A DNA stretch of 33,877 nucleotides, taken from CAYJEQ01 sp964370185. GTDB taxonomy: Bacteria > Bacillota > Clostridia > Oscillospirales > Ruminococcaceae. The notes beneath the pieces are model-generated. The model searched no databases. It was not told the origin of the DNA and was given only the letters and a program-made list of their open reading frames with translations. Location: positions 1-33,877 of the forward strand of contig CAYJIJ010000022.1 of the NCBI GenBank assembly GCA_964370185.1, read 5' to 3'. Below, piece after piece: positions 16,006 through 24,973 of this stretch (position 1 is the stretch's first letter; each line of letters starts with the position of its first letter). The translations under genes were made by a program, and so were the position numbers.

Positions 16006-17592
16006 TTATTTTAGCTCCAGCTCCACATCGGTGGCGCTGAGAGTATTTACAATGTCGTCAATCGGGTCGCTTTCTTCGCTAACCCTATATTCATTTTCTT
16101 TATATGGCCCGAGCTTATATCTTACACCACTCACATCCTGTGCCGCTTTTCTCAGGCTTGTCCTTGCGTATTCATTGTCTCGGATTAGATTTAAAAATAA
16201 ATCGCTCTTGCAGTCAATCAGCAGTATTTCATCACAGGTATATGCCGAAGAATTTGTAAGCGCTCCATAGAGTGCACCATTTGAAGTTTTGAGTATTTCG
16301 AGTATTTCCTGCCATTTAGGAAATGGCTTTGCAAGCCTTCTTTCCCTTTCGGTGACCGGCACCGCTGTATCGACAGGCTGTGCTTTTGCTTTTTTTGTCA
16401 CAGTATTTCCCTCTAAAAGGGATTTCACTGTATTTTCAAGCTCTTTTATTTTTTCATTTAGTTTACTGTCCTCAGTGTTTGCTGACTTTACTGCTTGATT
16501 TGCAGACTGTGCCTTTGTATCCGTGCAAAGCCTTATCACCGCCGCTTCAAGTAAAATGGCGGACTGCGTGGTCTTGCTCATGCCATCAAGCGTCTTGCTA
16601 AAAACTGAGATGGCGTTTAAAATATTTTCCATGCCATATGCACTGCTTTGTCTGCGTATTTCCTCGGCAGAAGTTGCCGATATCAAAAACTCCTCCGGCT
16701 GTGGCAATGAGTATGTTATCATCATGTCCCTCATATATTCTATGAGTTGCACTGTGAGCCTTTGGTATTCAACAGCATTTTCATGTGCAGTTTCAAGCGA
16801 TTTAATCGCCATGGCGACATCCCTATTTATAATATGCTCCACTATTTCGGTGATGTATTTTGCATCTAAAAGCCCCGCAGTTTTAGCTACTGCGTCGGCA
16901 TCTATTATCTCATGCTTAGCCGAAGCTACATCGAGTAGCGATAGGGCATCCCTCATTCCACCATCAGAAAGCTTTGCGATGTAGAGCGCTCCGTCCCGTG
17001 TGAGGTTTATATCTTCTTTTTGTGCAACTTCCAATAATCTATCCGCAATCTCCGCCATGTCTATTCGCTTAAAATCAAAACGTTGGCATCGGGAAATAAC
17101 TGTGGCAGGGATTTTATGCACTTCGGTAGTAGCAAGTATAAACACCACATGCTCGGGTGGCTCTTCCATTATCTTAAGCAATGCATTAAAAGCACTCGTA
17201 CTAAGCATGTGCACTTCGTCTATAATATATACTCTAAACTCTGCCATGGCAGGTGTATAAACTGCTTCTTCTCTGAGCTCCCTCACATCGTCGACGCTAT
17301 TATTACTTGCAGCATCTATTTCAACTATATCAAGTGCAGAGCCGTTATCTATGCCCATGCATATATCGCAAGTACCGCATGGCTCGCCCTCGGAGGGATT
17401 AAGGCAGTTTATCGCCTTTGAGATAATTTTGGCGCAAGTAGTTTTACCCGTGCCCCTTGAACCGGTAAAAAGATAGGCATGAGCTGTTTTTTTATCACTT
17501 ATTTGATTTTTAATAATTTCTGTTATATGTGCTTGGCCTACCACTTCGGCAAAGCTTTTTGGTCTGTATTTGCGGTAAAGTGCCTGACGCAT
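16006..17592 (-). CDS. dnaX: DNA polymerase III subunit gamma/tau
   Basis: 528 residues beginning MRQALYRKYRPKSFAEVVGQ. It has Walker A GSRGTGKTT, a four-Cys zinc module (CLNPSEGEPCGTCDIC), Walker B IIDEVHML, SRC (ISRCQRFDFKR) and sensor regions, then a variable tau-like C-terminus from about 370. This is the clamp-loader ATPase of the replisome. The ATG at 17590-17592 has GGAG at 9 nt; a GTG three codons earlier overlaps the Shine-Dalgarno and was rejected. It lies directly downstream of the SRP RNA, as in Bacillus. Confidence 0.98.
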   Translation of the reverse strand: MRQALYRKYRPKSFAEVVGQAHITEIIKNQISDKKTAHAYLFTGSRGTGKTTCAKIISKAINCLNPSEGEPCGTCDICMGIDNGSALDIVEIDAASNNSVDDVRELREEAVYTPAMAEFRVYIIDEVHMLSTSAFNALLKIMEEPPEHVVFILATTEVHKIPATVISRCQRFDFKRIDMAEIADRLLEVAQKEDINLTRDGALYIAKLSDGGMRDALSLLDVASAKHEIIDADAVAKTAGLLDAKYITEIVEHIINRDVAMAIKSLETAHENAVEYQRLTVQLIEYMRDMMITYSLPQPEEFLISATSAEEIRRQSSAYGMENILNAISVFSKTLDGMSKTTQSAILLEAAVIRLCTDTKAQSANQAVKSANTEDSKLNEKIKELENTVKSLLEGNTVTKKAKAQPVDTAVPVTERERRLAKPFPKWQEILEILKTSNGALYGALTNSSAYTCDEILLIDCKSDLFLNLIRDNEYARTSLRKAAQDVSGVRYKLGPYKENEYRVSEESDPIDDIVNTLSATDVELELK

Positions 17593-17639
17593 ATTCGCCA
17601 CTCCTTTGCAGGATATAATAATTAACCATCCCTATAATA

Positions 17640-17820
17640 ACAAAAACAGCAGGGGTATTAATTGCTATATGCTCGGTCATACAGATATACAGATTTGTCT
17701 GCGGCGCACAGTAATAACCGCTTAATGCTGCTCGGTTCCCCGCCTGACATGGTTCGCAGTTTACTGTCGCACAGGACCCGCATATCTGCATGAGCGAGTA
17801 TATACCGCCCTGCTTTTGTT
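17640..17820 (-). ncRNA. ffs: Signal recognition particle RNA (4.5S/scRNA)
   Basis: The minus-strand sequence contains the apical SRP core: CTGCGAACCATGTCAGGC, GGGGAACCGAGCAGC and TTAAGCGG. This matches the conserved GTCAGG-loop-GGAA-AGCAGC asymmetric loop that binds Ffh. Long flanking arms pair to make a rod: AGCAGGG with CCCTGCT at the ends, CAGATAT/ATATCTG, TGCGG/CCGCA and ACAGTAA/TTACTGT. It is about 170-180 nt, longer than E. coli 4.5S and shorter than the ~270-nt Bacillus scRNA. I cannot confirm an Alu domain. Its position before dnaX is the classic Firmicutes location. Confidence 0.9.
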
Positions 17821-17900
17821 TTAATTTGCTGTATCACACAGCTTTATTATTTTACAATATTTTTCTCAAAAAATCAACAAAAATTCAAAAATCACTGCTT

Positions 17901-17945
17901 ATTTCTACTGCAAAGTAGAAATAAAAGCGGACAAAAGCCCGCTTT
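17901..17945 (-). terminator. Terminator hairpins after rpsU
   Basis: Two adjacent stems: AAAGCGG/CCGCTTT (17924-17945) just after rpsU, then ATTTCTAC/GTAGAAAT (17901-17922). The first is GC-rich and followed by a T-containing tract on the minus strand. Confidence 0.7.
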
Positions 17946-17966
17946 CACTACTCTATGAACCTTTAA

Positions 17967-18143
17967 TTACTTAAACTTACGCTTGCGTGCTGCTTCGGAT
18001 TTTTTCTTGCGCTTTACAGAGGGCTTTTCATAGTGCTCTCTCTTACGCACTTCCGCCAATACGCCGGATCTCGCGCATTGTCTTTTAAAGCGTCTTAGCG
18101 CACTGTCCAAAGATTCATCACTTTTTACACGAATTTCTGCCAT
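17967..18143 (-). CDS. rpsU: 30S ribosomal protein S21
   Basis: 58 residues: MAEIRVKSDESLDSALRRFK, then RQCARSGVLAEVRKREHYEK and a Lys/Arg-rich end KRKKKSEAARKRKFK. Length and sequence are standard for S21 of Firmicutes. The Shine-Dalgarno GGGAGGGA lies about 9 nt before ATG 18141-18143. It stands alone between glmS and the SRP RNA with its own terminator. S21 helps 30S initiation with mRNAs that need Shine-Dalgarno pairing. Confidence 0.97.
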   Translation of the reverse strand: MAEIRVKSDESLDSALRRFKRQCARSGVLAEVRKREHYEKPSVKRKKKSEAARKRKFK

Positions 18144-18285
18144 TTACGATTCCCTCCCTCCGCTCGAGGCAGGAGATTTTTATCTCTCAAAACCCCTTGA
18201 TACCTTAGAGATTTTGCGATAACACTAATATTATACACTTTACGCCATTCTCTGTCAATACCTTTTAGCTTAAAATAATAGATAT

Positions 18286-20103
18286 TTATTCAACAGTAAC
18301 CGATTTAGCTAAATTTCTCGGGCAATCCACATCGCATCCTTTGATTACTGCTGTGTGATATGCTAAGAGTTGCAGTGTGACCGCAGTTGGAAGTGGAGTA
18401 AATAAATCTTCACAATCAGGTATGCGAATAATCTTGTTGGATATATCGCTCTCAGCGTCATAGGACTGCTTGCATATCATTATAACATCGGCACCCCTCG
18501 CCTTAACCTCTCGTATATTGCTCACTGTTTTAGCCGCTGTTTTCTCTTGGCAACAAATTGCAACAAGTGGCATTTTATCTTCTACAAGTGATATATGCCC
18601 ATGTTTTAACTCGCCTGCCGCAGAGGCTTCTGAGAAAATATATGAAATTTCTTTTAGCTTTAGTGAGCCCTCGCAGGACATAGCGTAGTCAATGCCCCTG
18701 CCGATGAAAAACATTTTGTCGGTGTCTTTTAGCTGTGCCGCTATGCTTTTGATATTTTCTTCCTCAGAAAGTGTCTCCTCAATTAGTGCAGGTATGCTGC
18801 TGAGCTTTTCGGTGAATTCTCTAAGCTCTTCTTCAGTTATTTGCTTCTTTTTATATGCGAGCAAAAATGCAATCAAATACATAACCGATATTTGCACGCT
18901 ATATGCCTTAGTGCTTGCCACCGATATTTCGGGGCCTGCAAGGGTTTTTATCACATAGTCCGCTTCTCTTGCGATAGTTGAGCCCACTACATTCACCACT
19001 GCAATAACTGTCATCCCCTTGCTCTTTGCAAGGCGGAGTGCCGCGAGTGAATCTGCGGTTTCTCCCGATTGCGAAATAATAATTATTAGCTCATTGGGGG
19101 TAAATATTGGATCATTGTAGCGAAACTCTGAAGCTATTTCGGTGACACAGGGCACCCTTGCAAGTGACTCAATCAGAGATTTTCCCACAAGTCCTGCATA
19201 CATTGCAGTTCCACAAGCCACTATTTGTATCCGCTCCGCTTTTTCGAATAATTCACTTGGAATACCGTCGAAATCAAAATTTGGGACAGAGTTTTTAATC
19301 CTTGGGCTTATAGTGTCCGCCACTGCTTTTGGCTGTTCGTTTATTTCTTTTAGCATATAATGCTCATAGCCGACTTTTTTCGCCTGCTCAACCGACCAAT
19401 TAGCCTCTTCTATTTCTCTTGACACTTCATTTAGCTGATTGTCAAACACCTTAAAGCTCGTAGGTGAAACCCTGATTATATCGCCGTCTTTTGGGACTAT
19501 GTACTTATTAGTATATCTCAGTACCGCCGATATATCCGAAGCGGCAAAATGCTCGCCTTCACCTATTGCTACAATGAGTGGTGAGTCTTTTTTCACAAGA
19601 AAAATTTCATCTTCAAGTTCTTTAAACACCACCGCAAGCGCGTATGAGCCATCGAATTTCTCCGCCGCTTTGTGGAGAGCCTTAACAGGGTCACCCTCGT
19701 AGAAGTAATCAACTAATTTTGCAGCTACTTCGGTGTCCGTCTGGCTTACAAATTCATAGCCATTTTGCACAAGCATTTCCTTAAGCTCTCGGTAATTTTC
19801 AATTATTCCATTGTGCACAAGGGATAATCCCTCTGTGTAATGGGGGTGGGCGTTTGTATCCGTGGGTTCACCATGGGTTGCCCATCTTGTATGTCCTATG
19901 CCGATATGGGATTTAAGTGGGGTGCTTTCGCATTTCTCCCTCAAAGTTGAAATTCGCCCCTTTGTCTTTATAGTGGCAATTCTGCCCCCCTCAATAAGCG
20001 AAACTCCAGCAGAGTCATACCCTCTGTATTCGAGCGTTAATAAGCCGTCAAGCAGTATATTTACCGCCTCACGATGTCCTGTATATCCTACTATTCCACA
20101 CAT
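18286..20103 (-). CDS. glmS: Glutamine-fructose-6-phosphate aminotransferase (isomerizing)
   Basis: 605 residues starting MCGIVGYTGHREAV, with the catalytic Cys exposed after Met removal. The N-terminal glutaminase domain has YRGYDSAG, GIGHTRWATHGEPTD and HNGIIENY. Two SIS domains follow, with ACGTAMYAG, SQSGETADSLAAL, STKAYSVQ and the C-terminal PRNLAKSVTVE. It makes glucosamine-6-phosphate for cell-wall synthesis. ATG 20101-20103 is set by homology and an AGGAGA site 9 nt upstream. A glmS ribozyme sits about 230 nt upstream in its leader and should give feedback control by GlcN6P. Confidence 0.99.
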   Translation of the reverse strand: MCGIVGYTGHREAVNILLDGLLTLEYRGYDSAGVSLIEGGRIATIKTKGRISTLREKCESTPLKSHIGIGHTRWATHGEPTDTNAHPHYTEGLSLVHNGIIENYRELKEMLVQNGYEFVSQTDTEVAAKLVDYFYEGDPVKALHKAAEKFDGSYALAVVFKELEDEIFLVKKDSPLIVAIGEGEHFAASDISAVLRYTNKYIVPKDGDIIRVSPTSFKVFDNQLNEVSREIEEANWSVEQAKKVGYEHYMLKEINEQPKAVADTISPRIKNSVPNFDFDGIPSELFEKAERIQIVACGTAMYAGLVGKSLIESLARVPCVTEIASEFRYNDPIFTPNELIIIISQSGETADSLAALRLAKSKGMTVIAVVNVVGSTIAREADYVIKTLAGPEISVASTKAYSVQISVMYLIAFLLAYKKKQITEEELREFTEKLSSIPALIEETLSEEENIKSIAAQLKDTDKMFFIGRGIDYAMSCEGSLKLKEISYIFSEASAAGELKHGHISLVEDKMPLVAICCQEKTAAKTVSNIREVKARGADVIMICKQSYDAESDISNKIIRIPDCEDLFTPLPTAVTLQLLAYHTAVIKGCDVDCPRNLAKSVTVE

Positions 20104-20334
20104 AAAAAATTCTCCTAATCTTAAATTACAATACAATATTTACTTTGCAGATAATTATGAGTAATAATCAAAGCTTAATTATAATTAATATTATTTTTTG
20201 CAGGGTCTGCTATTAATTTTATATTTTACAACTACTTTGTGATGGAAAATATAAAAAGGGTTTGATTATGACTTTAGATAATTATATGCATGTGATCATT
20301 AGTGTATTTGCATTTTTTAGGATAATTGCAAGTA

Positions 20335-20475
20335 AGTGCGTCCCATAAACTGAGATTTGTCCCAACGGTTACCCGTGGATTTGCTCAGTTCTTCGCTTTG
20401 GGAAAAGCGGGGAGGCATCCGCCGAATTTTCGATACTCCTCCCACCTCGTCGTCCTTATTTAAGGCTCGTGGCGC
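20335..20475 (-). ncRNA. glmS ribozyme (GlcN6P-activated self-cleaving leader)
   Basis: The minus-strand sequence begins GCGCCACGAGCC at 20475, with A-run nucleotides before the expected cleavage site. It contains GACGAGG, then GGAGTATCGAAAATTCGGC and GGATGCCTCC, the conserved catalytic core seen in the Bacillus ribozyme (ATCG-A-CATCGGCGGGTGCCC). The P3/P4 accessory region follows (AAGAACTGAGC ... CTCAGTTTATGGGACGC). It lies upstream of glmS on the same strand. Family knowledge: glucosamine-6-phosphate acts as cofactor for cleavage, which destabilises the mRNA. Confidence 0.95.
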
Positions 20476-20548
20476 TTTGTTTTATTTTCACACTTTTAAC
20501 TCCTACTTACCTCCCTTTCTTAATTTTATTTTGCAATTACCTTATATC

Positions 20549-20577
20549 ATTATCCCATTTTTTATAAAAATTTGCAA
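20549..20577 (-). promoter_or_regulatory. Probable glmS promoter
   Basis: On the minus strand TTGCAA (20572-20577), 17 bp, then GATAAT (20549-20554), about 75 nt upstream of the ribozyme cleavage site. Spacing and matches fit a sigma-A promoter. The tract between glmS and the ribozyme (20104-20334) shows no gene; a 26-codon plus-strand ORF there was not accepted. Confidence 0.55.
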
Positions 20578-20629
20578 GATTTTTTTGTAGATAAATTTGT
20601 TTACAATATAGTCATTGTAGAATTATTAA

Positions 20630-20915
20630 AATTTGTGATATAATAAACACAATTAAATTTTAGTGAAAATTATTTGCAGCTATGTGTTTATTATATTTCA
20701 TGCCCTCTTTCTCGCCACTTCATGGCAACCGAAAGCGATGGCTTATTATATCAAAATTCTTCTGAATTTGTGATATAATAAACACAATTAAATTTTAGTG
20801 AAAATTATTTGCAGCTATGTGTTTATTATATTTCTTGCCCTCTTTCTCGCCACTTCATGGCAAAGAAAAGCGATGGCTGATTATATCAAATTTCTTCCGA
20901 ATTTGTGATGCGATA
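20630..20915. repeat. 135-bp tandem duplication (two full copies plus the start of a third)
   Basis: Copy 1 spans 20630-20764, copy 2 spans 20765-20899, and the next unit's first ~15 bp begin at 20900. The period is exactly 135 bp with only a handful of substitutions. Each unit holds a perfect inverted repeat (ATATAATAAACACA with TGTGTTTATTATAT), a GCCACTTCATGGC hairpin and a distal TTATTATATCA (TGATTATATCA in copy 2). The TATAAT at the unit start, with TTGTAG 18 bp upstream of copy 1 (20615-20620), could be a promoter for the 20942 gene. Confidence 0.9.
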
Positions 20916-20941
20916 AATTATATGAAAAAGGTGGAGTAATA

Positions 20942-22453
20942 ATGATACATTATCTATCTAAACTTAAAAAGATTTCAGCACTGCTCTTTGCCGTAATTAT
21001 TGTGCTCTCACTTTTCATTTTATTTTCCGTGGTTCGAACTCAAGCAGAAATGGAGCGTTATGATACGGGTGATATTTTGGTTCGCCACCGCGATGGGAAT
21101 TCTCCGCAAACTATATTCATCGCCACACAACAAAGGGACAATCTCCGCAAAATATTTGCGCTCGAAAATACACTTATCAAAAACGATATTTCTTTTTACA
21201 CTTTTTCCGCAAAATCCGATGATCACAGCTCAATGACCGATACGATAAATTCCACTCTGCAAGATCTTAACCTAAGCAAAAGCGATGTAATAATGATAGG
21301 CTATGGCAGGGCTGGATATTATGCGATGGAAGAAGGTTATTTTGCGAGTGTCTCGCTTGCGCCGTATTTAATACCAAGTGATATTAGCACCCCATCCCAA
21401 CCCCTCTTAATCCAAGGCGTATTATCCGACGATAACGCCACCACTGAAATGCTCACCCATCTTTATAATTTGCTATCGGGCGATAATATTGGGACAGTCG
21501 GTTTCGCTTTTAGCTCGTCGAATGAAAATGTCACCCTCAGTATGAGCTCCGGTACCGCTAATTCATATCAGAGCTTTTCTGCAGATGTGATAACCGATAT
21601 TTCAGATTGGTTAGTTGCAAATGGTGCCACCGAAATAGCAAACAATGCCATACTATTCCAAAATATCACACTTTTAATTTCAGCGGTTATAATTTTATCA
21701 TCCATAGCACTTGCAATTATTTTATCCACAATAATGTCCGCTCGCACCTCTGAGCAGGATTGGGCGGTAGTAATGCTCACTGTTTGTAATTCTAAGGCGT
21801 TTGTTGCTGTCAGGCTCTTTGTTTGGGTGTTGGCACTGCCAATTATTTTGATTTTGGGCGGTCTTGTTTGGATATTTGTCCCCGTACAAACCCCAATTGA
21901 TTTACTCTTTGCACTTTATATTTTCGGAACCGGCATCGTTATGCTCAGACTGTATAAAAAAGGGCAAATGCCAGGGGTTTCAGGCAGTATTGACTATCGC
22001 AAGATGTCCGCAAAGCTTAAAAGCGGAAAAACTATTGCACTGCTCAGTATGATATGTAGTGTGTTGATTTTCGGGATTTTTCACCTAATTGGGTTTTATG
22101 GTATAAGTTTAAATTTAAATACTATACTCGCTTCATTTATTTTTATTTTTATGCTATTCCCCGGTTTTTATGTGTTTTCTTGGGAGCTTTCCCTGCTTGA
22201 GGATATAAATGCAAATCCATATATGCGGTATGCCTATATGTTTACAATGTATCTTCCTTTACTCGTAATGGCGCTAATTTCCATACCTATGGATCAAGGG
22301 CAGTCGTTTGTAATATCACTCATATATATTATGGGGCTTTTATTTAGTTTGTGCCAGAGCATACTGATATATTCTGCAACACAGCACCAACTATTCACCG
22401 CAATGCTCACATCAGTTTTATATGGATGTTTCTTAGGGCTCACTATACTTTAG
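20942..22453 (+). CDS. Membrane protein with alpha/beta-hydrolase-like ectodomain lacking the nucleophile, plus ~7-8 TM helices
   Basis: 503 residues. TM1 lies at about 10-32, then ~200 extracytoplasmic residues, then seven or eight TM helices (about 242-503). The ectodomain reads like an alpha/beta hydrolase: strand-rich IFIATQQ, and VIMIGYGRAGYYAME at the position of the GxSxG nucleophile elbow, with Arg instead of Ser. It is therefore probably a non-catalytic fold, if the assignment is right. I do not recognise a named family. ATG 20942 is preceded by AAGGTGGAG. The 135-bp tandem repeat lies directly upstream. Confidence 0.7.
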   Translation: MIHYLSKLKKISALLFAVIIVLSLFILFSVVRTQAEMERYDTGDILVRHRDGNSPQTIFIATQQRDNLRKIFALENTLIKNDISFYTFSAKSDDHSSMTDTINSTLQDLNLSKSDVIMIGYGRAGYYAMEEGYFASVSLAPYLIPSDISTPSQPLLIQGVLSDDNATTEMLTHLYNLLSGDNIGTVGFAFSSSNENVTLSMSSGTANSYQSFSADVITDISDWLVANGATEIANNAILFQNITLLISAVIILSSIALAIILSTIMSARTSEQDWAVVMLTVCNSKAFVAVRLFVWVLALPIILILGGLVWIFVPVQTPIDLLFALYIFGTGIVMLRLYKKGQMPGVSGSIDYRKMSAKLKSGKTIALLSMICSVLIFGIFHLIGFYGISLNLNTILASFIFIFMLFPGFYVFSWELSLLEDINANPYMRYAYMFTMYLPLLVMALISIPMDQGQSFVISLIYIMGLLFSLCQSILIYSATQHQLFTAMLTSVLYGCFLGLTIL

Positions 22454-22593
22454 TGCACAGCGAGAAAATTAAACTGATTTATAATTAAAAATAAAAAACA
22501 AAGTATTGTCGTATCTCTTCATCTGCCTTGGACGGGTGAAGGGATGAAAAAAGGTTGGCACCATTGCCACAAATGCTTTATTTGGAGGATGAA

Positions 22594-22935
22594 ATGTCTT
22601 ACAAAACTATAAATTTAGAACTTGGAATGCCCACAGTTGAAGAGGCTAAAAAGCAACTCGCCCTGCAACTAAGAATGGCAAAATCGGGTGGTGTAAAGGC
22701 AGTGAAAATAATTCACGGCTATGGCTCAAGTGGCAAAGGCGGTGCAATTAAGGCTGAGGTGCATCGTCAGTTGAGGCAAAAAGAGCGTGCAGGCGAGATT
22801 AAGGCATTTGTTCGTGGAGAGGATTTCTCCCCCTTTGAGAGCAGTGCAAGAAAAGCCCTTTCCCTCCACCCCGCACTCTCCAAAGACAGGGATTATTCAC
22901 GCACAAACCATGGAATTTCCATTGTAATTTTTTAA
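22594..22935 (+). CDS. Smr-domain protein
   Basis: 113 residues. It begins MSYKTINLELGMPTVEEAKK, and the core VKIIHGYGSSGKGGAIKAEV matches the Smr signature IIHGKGxGxLR. The C-terminal half (VRGEDFSPFESSARKAL...) is an extension with its own charged helix. Smr domains bind or nick nucleic acid; in bacteria standalone Smr proteins are implicated in mRNA or ribosome-linked cleavage. ATG 22594 follows GGAGG by 6 nt; the in-frame ATG at 22555 was rejected. It is 17 bp upstream of the DUF3810 gene, so they are probably cotranscribed. Confidence 0.85.
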   Translation: MSYKTINLELGMPTVEEAKKQLALQLRMAKSGGVKAVKIIHGYGSSGKGGAIKAEVHRQLRQKERAGEIKAFVRGEDFSPFESSARKALSLHPALSKDRDYSRTNHGISIVIF

Positions 22936-22952
22936 AGGAGCTTTGCTAATTC

Positions 22953-24062
22953 ATGCAGCAAGTAGTAAGTAAGCTATGCGTACATAAGCGAATTTATTTA
23001 ATATTCTTATTCCCCCTTGGATACGCTATCTCTATATTTTCAGAGCATAACCCACATATAACCGAATGGTATTCACTAAATGTGTATATACCGCTCAGTG
23101 GTGTTTTTTCCGCCGTGAGTGGTGTTTTTCCATTTTCTCTTCTCGAATTTGGGATTTTGCTATTTTTGCCCTGTTTTATCGTCTATCTAATACATAATAT
23201 CTTTTCTAAGAAGTGGCAAAATAGGGGCGAAGGCATTATTTCTTCCCTATCCACATTCATCGCTTTTTCTTCCTGCCTGTATATAATATTTGTTTTGATG
23301 TGCGGTGTAAATTACAATCGTATGCCATTTTCGCATTATTTAGATGTGGAAGTTCGCCCCTCCTCCACCGAAGAGCTCCATAGTTTATGCCTTTCGCTTA
23401 TTTCTGAGACAAACGCCCTTGCAGAGGAAGTCCCCAGAAATGCCGATGGTATAACCGAATATGATTTCGCCTCAAATTCCGAGCTTGCCAAAGCTTGCTT
23501 TGAAAGCTTTGATTTGACTGCACAAAATTACTACGCACTCGACGGAAGCGAGATAAAAGCTAAGGCAGTGCTCACCTCACCGATAATGTCCTACACCGAG
23601 ATTACGGGGGTATTTTCCCCATTTACAATAGAGGCAAATTATAATAGTCACACACCCTCTTTTACAATCCCTGCAACAATCAACCATGAGATGGCGCATG
23701 TGAGGGGTTTTATGCGTGAAGACGAGGCAAATTTTATAGCGTATTTGACCACTGTTAATTCCGATGATCCCCGTCTTGCATACAGCGGCAATATGCTTGC
23801 ACTCATTCATAGCATGAACGCACTTTACAGCGATGACTATGAGCTTTTTTTGTCCGCTCGAAGCCTTTATAATGACGATCTTAATGCCGATTTAAATTAC
23901 CGTTCCCAGTATTGGGATAATTACGAGGGTGCAGTTGCCGAGGCTGTTGAAGCCGTTAATAACAGTTATCTCATAGCAAATAATCAAGCCGATGGCGTGA
24001 AAAGCTATGGGAGAATGGTAGATTTACTTCTCGCCCATCAAAGAGGATTGGCGAAGAGTTAG
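22953..24062 (+). CDS. DUF3810 membrane protein with HExxH metallopeptidase motif
   Basis: 369 residues. Three hydrophobic helices lie in the first ~125 residues (about 14-32, 60-80, 97-118), then a soluble domain. That domain contains INHEMAHVRGFMREDEANFIAY, quoted as landmarks HEMAH and EDEANFIAY: an HExxH zinc site with a downstream Glu, the arrangement of DUF3810 proteins. It is probably a membrane-anchored zinc peptidase acting outside the membrane; the substrate is unknown. GGAG precedes the ATG at a slightly long distance. Confidence 0.85.
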   Translation: MQQVVSKLCVHKRIYLIFLFPLGYAISIFSEHNPHITEWYSLNVYIPLSGVFSAVSGVFPFSLLEFGILLFLPCFIVYLIHNIFSKKWQNRGEGIISSLSTFIAFSSCLYIIFVLMCGVNYNRMPFSHYLDVEVRPSSTEELHSLCLSLISETNALAEEVPRNADGITEYDFASNSELAKACFESFDLTAQNYYALDGSEIKAKAVLTSPIMSYTEITGVFSPFTIEANYNSHTPSFTIPATINHEMAHVRGFMREDEANFIAYLTTVNSDDPRLAYSGNMLALIHSMNALYSDDYELFLSARSLYNDDLNADLNYRSQYWDNYEGAVAEAVEAVNNSYLIANNQADGVKSYGRMVDLLLAHQRGLAKS

Positions 24063-24174
24063 CCTTAGGCGCTTGTAAATATAGAGTAATAAACACTGCG
24101 ATACACAGCAGTTTAAATTTAAATAATCAGCTTTAATTATGTATAAATGCTGACAAAAGAAAGGATTTGATTTT

Positions 24175-24888
24175 ATGTTTAACATTCCAACAGCGCATAT
24201 TTCCGCTAAAAAAGGGGATTTTGCCAAAACCGTACTCATGCCCGGCGATCCACTCAGGGCAAAATTTATAGCAGAAACTTTTCTGACCGACATCGAGCTT
24301 GTAAACCCTGTGAGAGGGATAAACGGCTATACAGGATTTTATGGCGATAAAAGAGTTTCTGTAATGGCGAGTGGCATGGGTATGCCTTCAATCGGAATAT
24401 ATGCATATGAGCTCTTTGCAGGCTATGATGTGGAAAATATTATTAGAGTTGGCACCGCTGGTGGATTGAGTGAAAATGTGAGGGTGCGAGATATAGTTTT
24501 TGGTGCTGGTGCTTGTACTAACTCCGCTTTTGCCGAGCAATATAATCTCCCAGGCACTTATGCTCCGATATGCTCCTTTAGCTTGCTTCGCAGGGCGGTG
24601 GAAATAGCCGAGAGCACAGAGGGTATTCGCTATCATGTGGGGAATATAGTTTCAAACGACACTTTCTACAACGACTCTAAAAGTGTGCTTGATTGGACTA
24701 AAATGGGGGTGCTCGCAGTAGAAATGGAAGCCGCCGCACTCTATATGACTGCCGCAAGACTAAATAAATCCGCACTCGCTATCTGCACAGTATCGGATAA
24801 TATTGCAACAGGCGAGGAAACCTCTTCCGCAGAACGCCAAACTTCCTTTACTGCAATGATGGAGCTTGCACTAAAGACCGCACTTTAA
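24175..24888 (+). CDS. deoD: Purine-nucleoside phosphorylase, DeoD type
   Basis: 237 residues, the standard length. The phosphate and nucleoside-binding sequence MPGDPLRAK is present, with HISAKKGDFA at the N-terminus, ASGMGMPSIGIYAYEL, RVGTAGGL, VEMEAAALY and the catalytic TVSDN. It phosphorolyses purine (deoxy)nucleosides to base and (deoxy)ribose-1-phosphate as a hexamer in the cytoplasm. An AAAGGA site lies 9 nt before the ATG. No pentose or nucleoside transporter gene adjoins it. Confidence 0.98.
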   Translation: MFNIPTAHISAKKGDFAKTVLMPGDPLRAKFIAETFLTDIELVNPVRGINGYTGFYGDKRVSVMASGMGMPSIGIYAYELFAGYDVENIIRVGTAGGLSENVRVRDIVFGAGACTNSAFAEQYNLPGTYAPICSFSLLRRAVEIAESTEGIRYHVGNIVSNDTFYNDSKSVLDWTKMGVLAVEMEAAALYMTAARLNKSALAICTVSDNIATGEETSSAERQTSFTAMMELALKTAL

Positions 24889-24973
24889 GGTATGACAAAA
24901 TAATTACTTATTAGCCTCAACTCTCTCCACGGAGAGTTAAAAAAGAGTTTAAACAAACAGTACGAGGTGAATT

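Noticed and set aside
17510..17791. 93-codon minus-strand ORF upstream of dnaX
   Set aside because: It runs through the SRP RNA and into dnaX in another frame; Cys-rich nonsense translation with no homology.
20268..20348. 26-codon plus-strand ORF (MTLDNYMHVIISVFAFF...) with an AAAGGG site
   Set aside because: It recalls small holin-like toxins in outline, but it is very short, overlaps the ribozyme end antisense, and has no further support.
20357..20590. 77-codon plus-strand ORF
   Set aside because: Antisense to the glmS ribozyme and its promoter; the RNA explains the conservation.
20630..20899. Tandem repeat considered as a CRISPR array
   Set aside because: The unit is 135 bp and contiguous, with no short repeat-spacer alternation and no cas genes.
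22513..22560. Hairpin CTTCATC/GGTGAAG after the 20942 gene considered as a terminator
   Set aside because: The stem is short with a wobble pair, and the exit is an A-run rather than a U-run in the plus direction.
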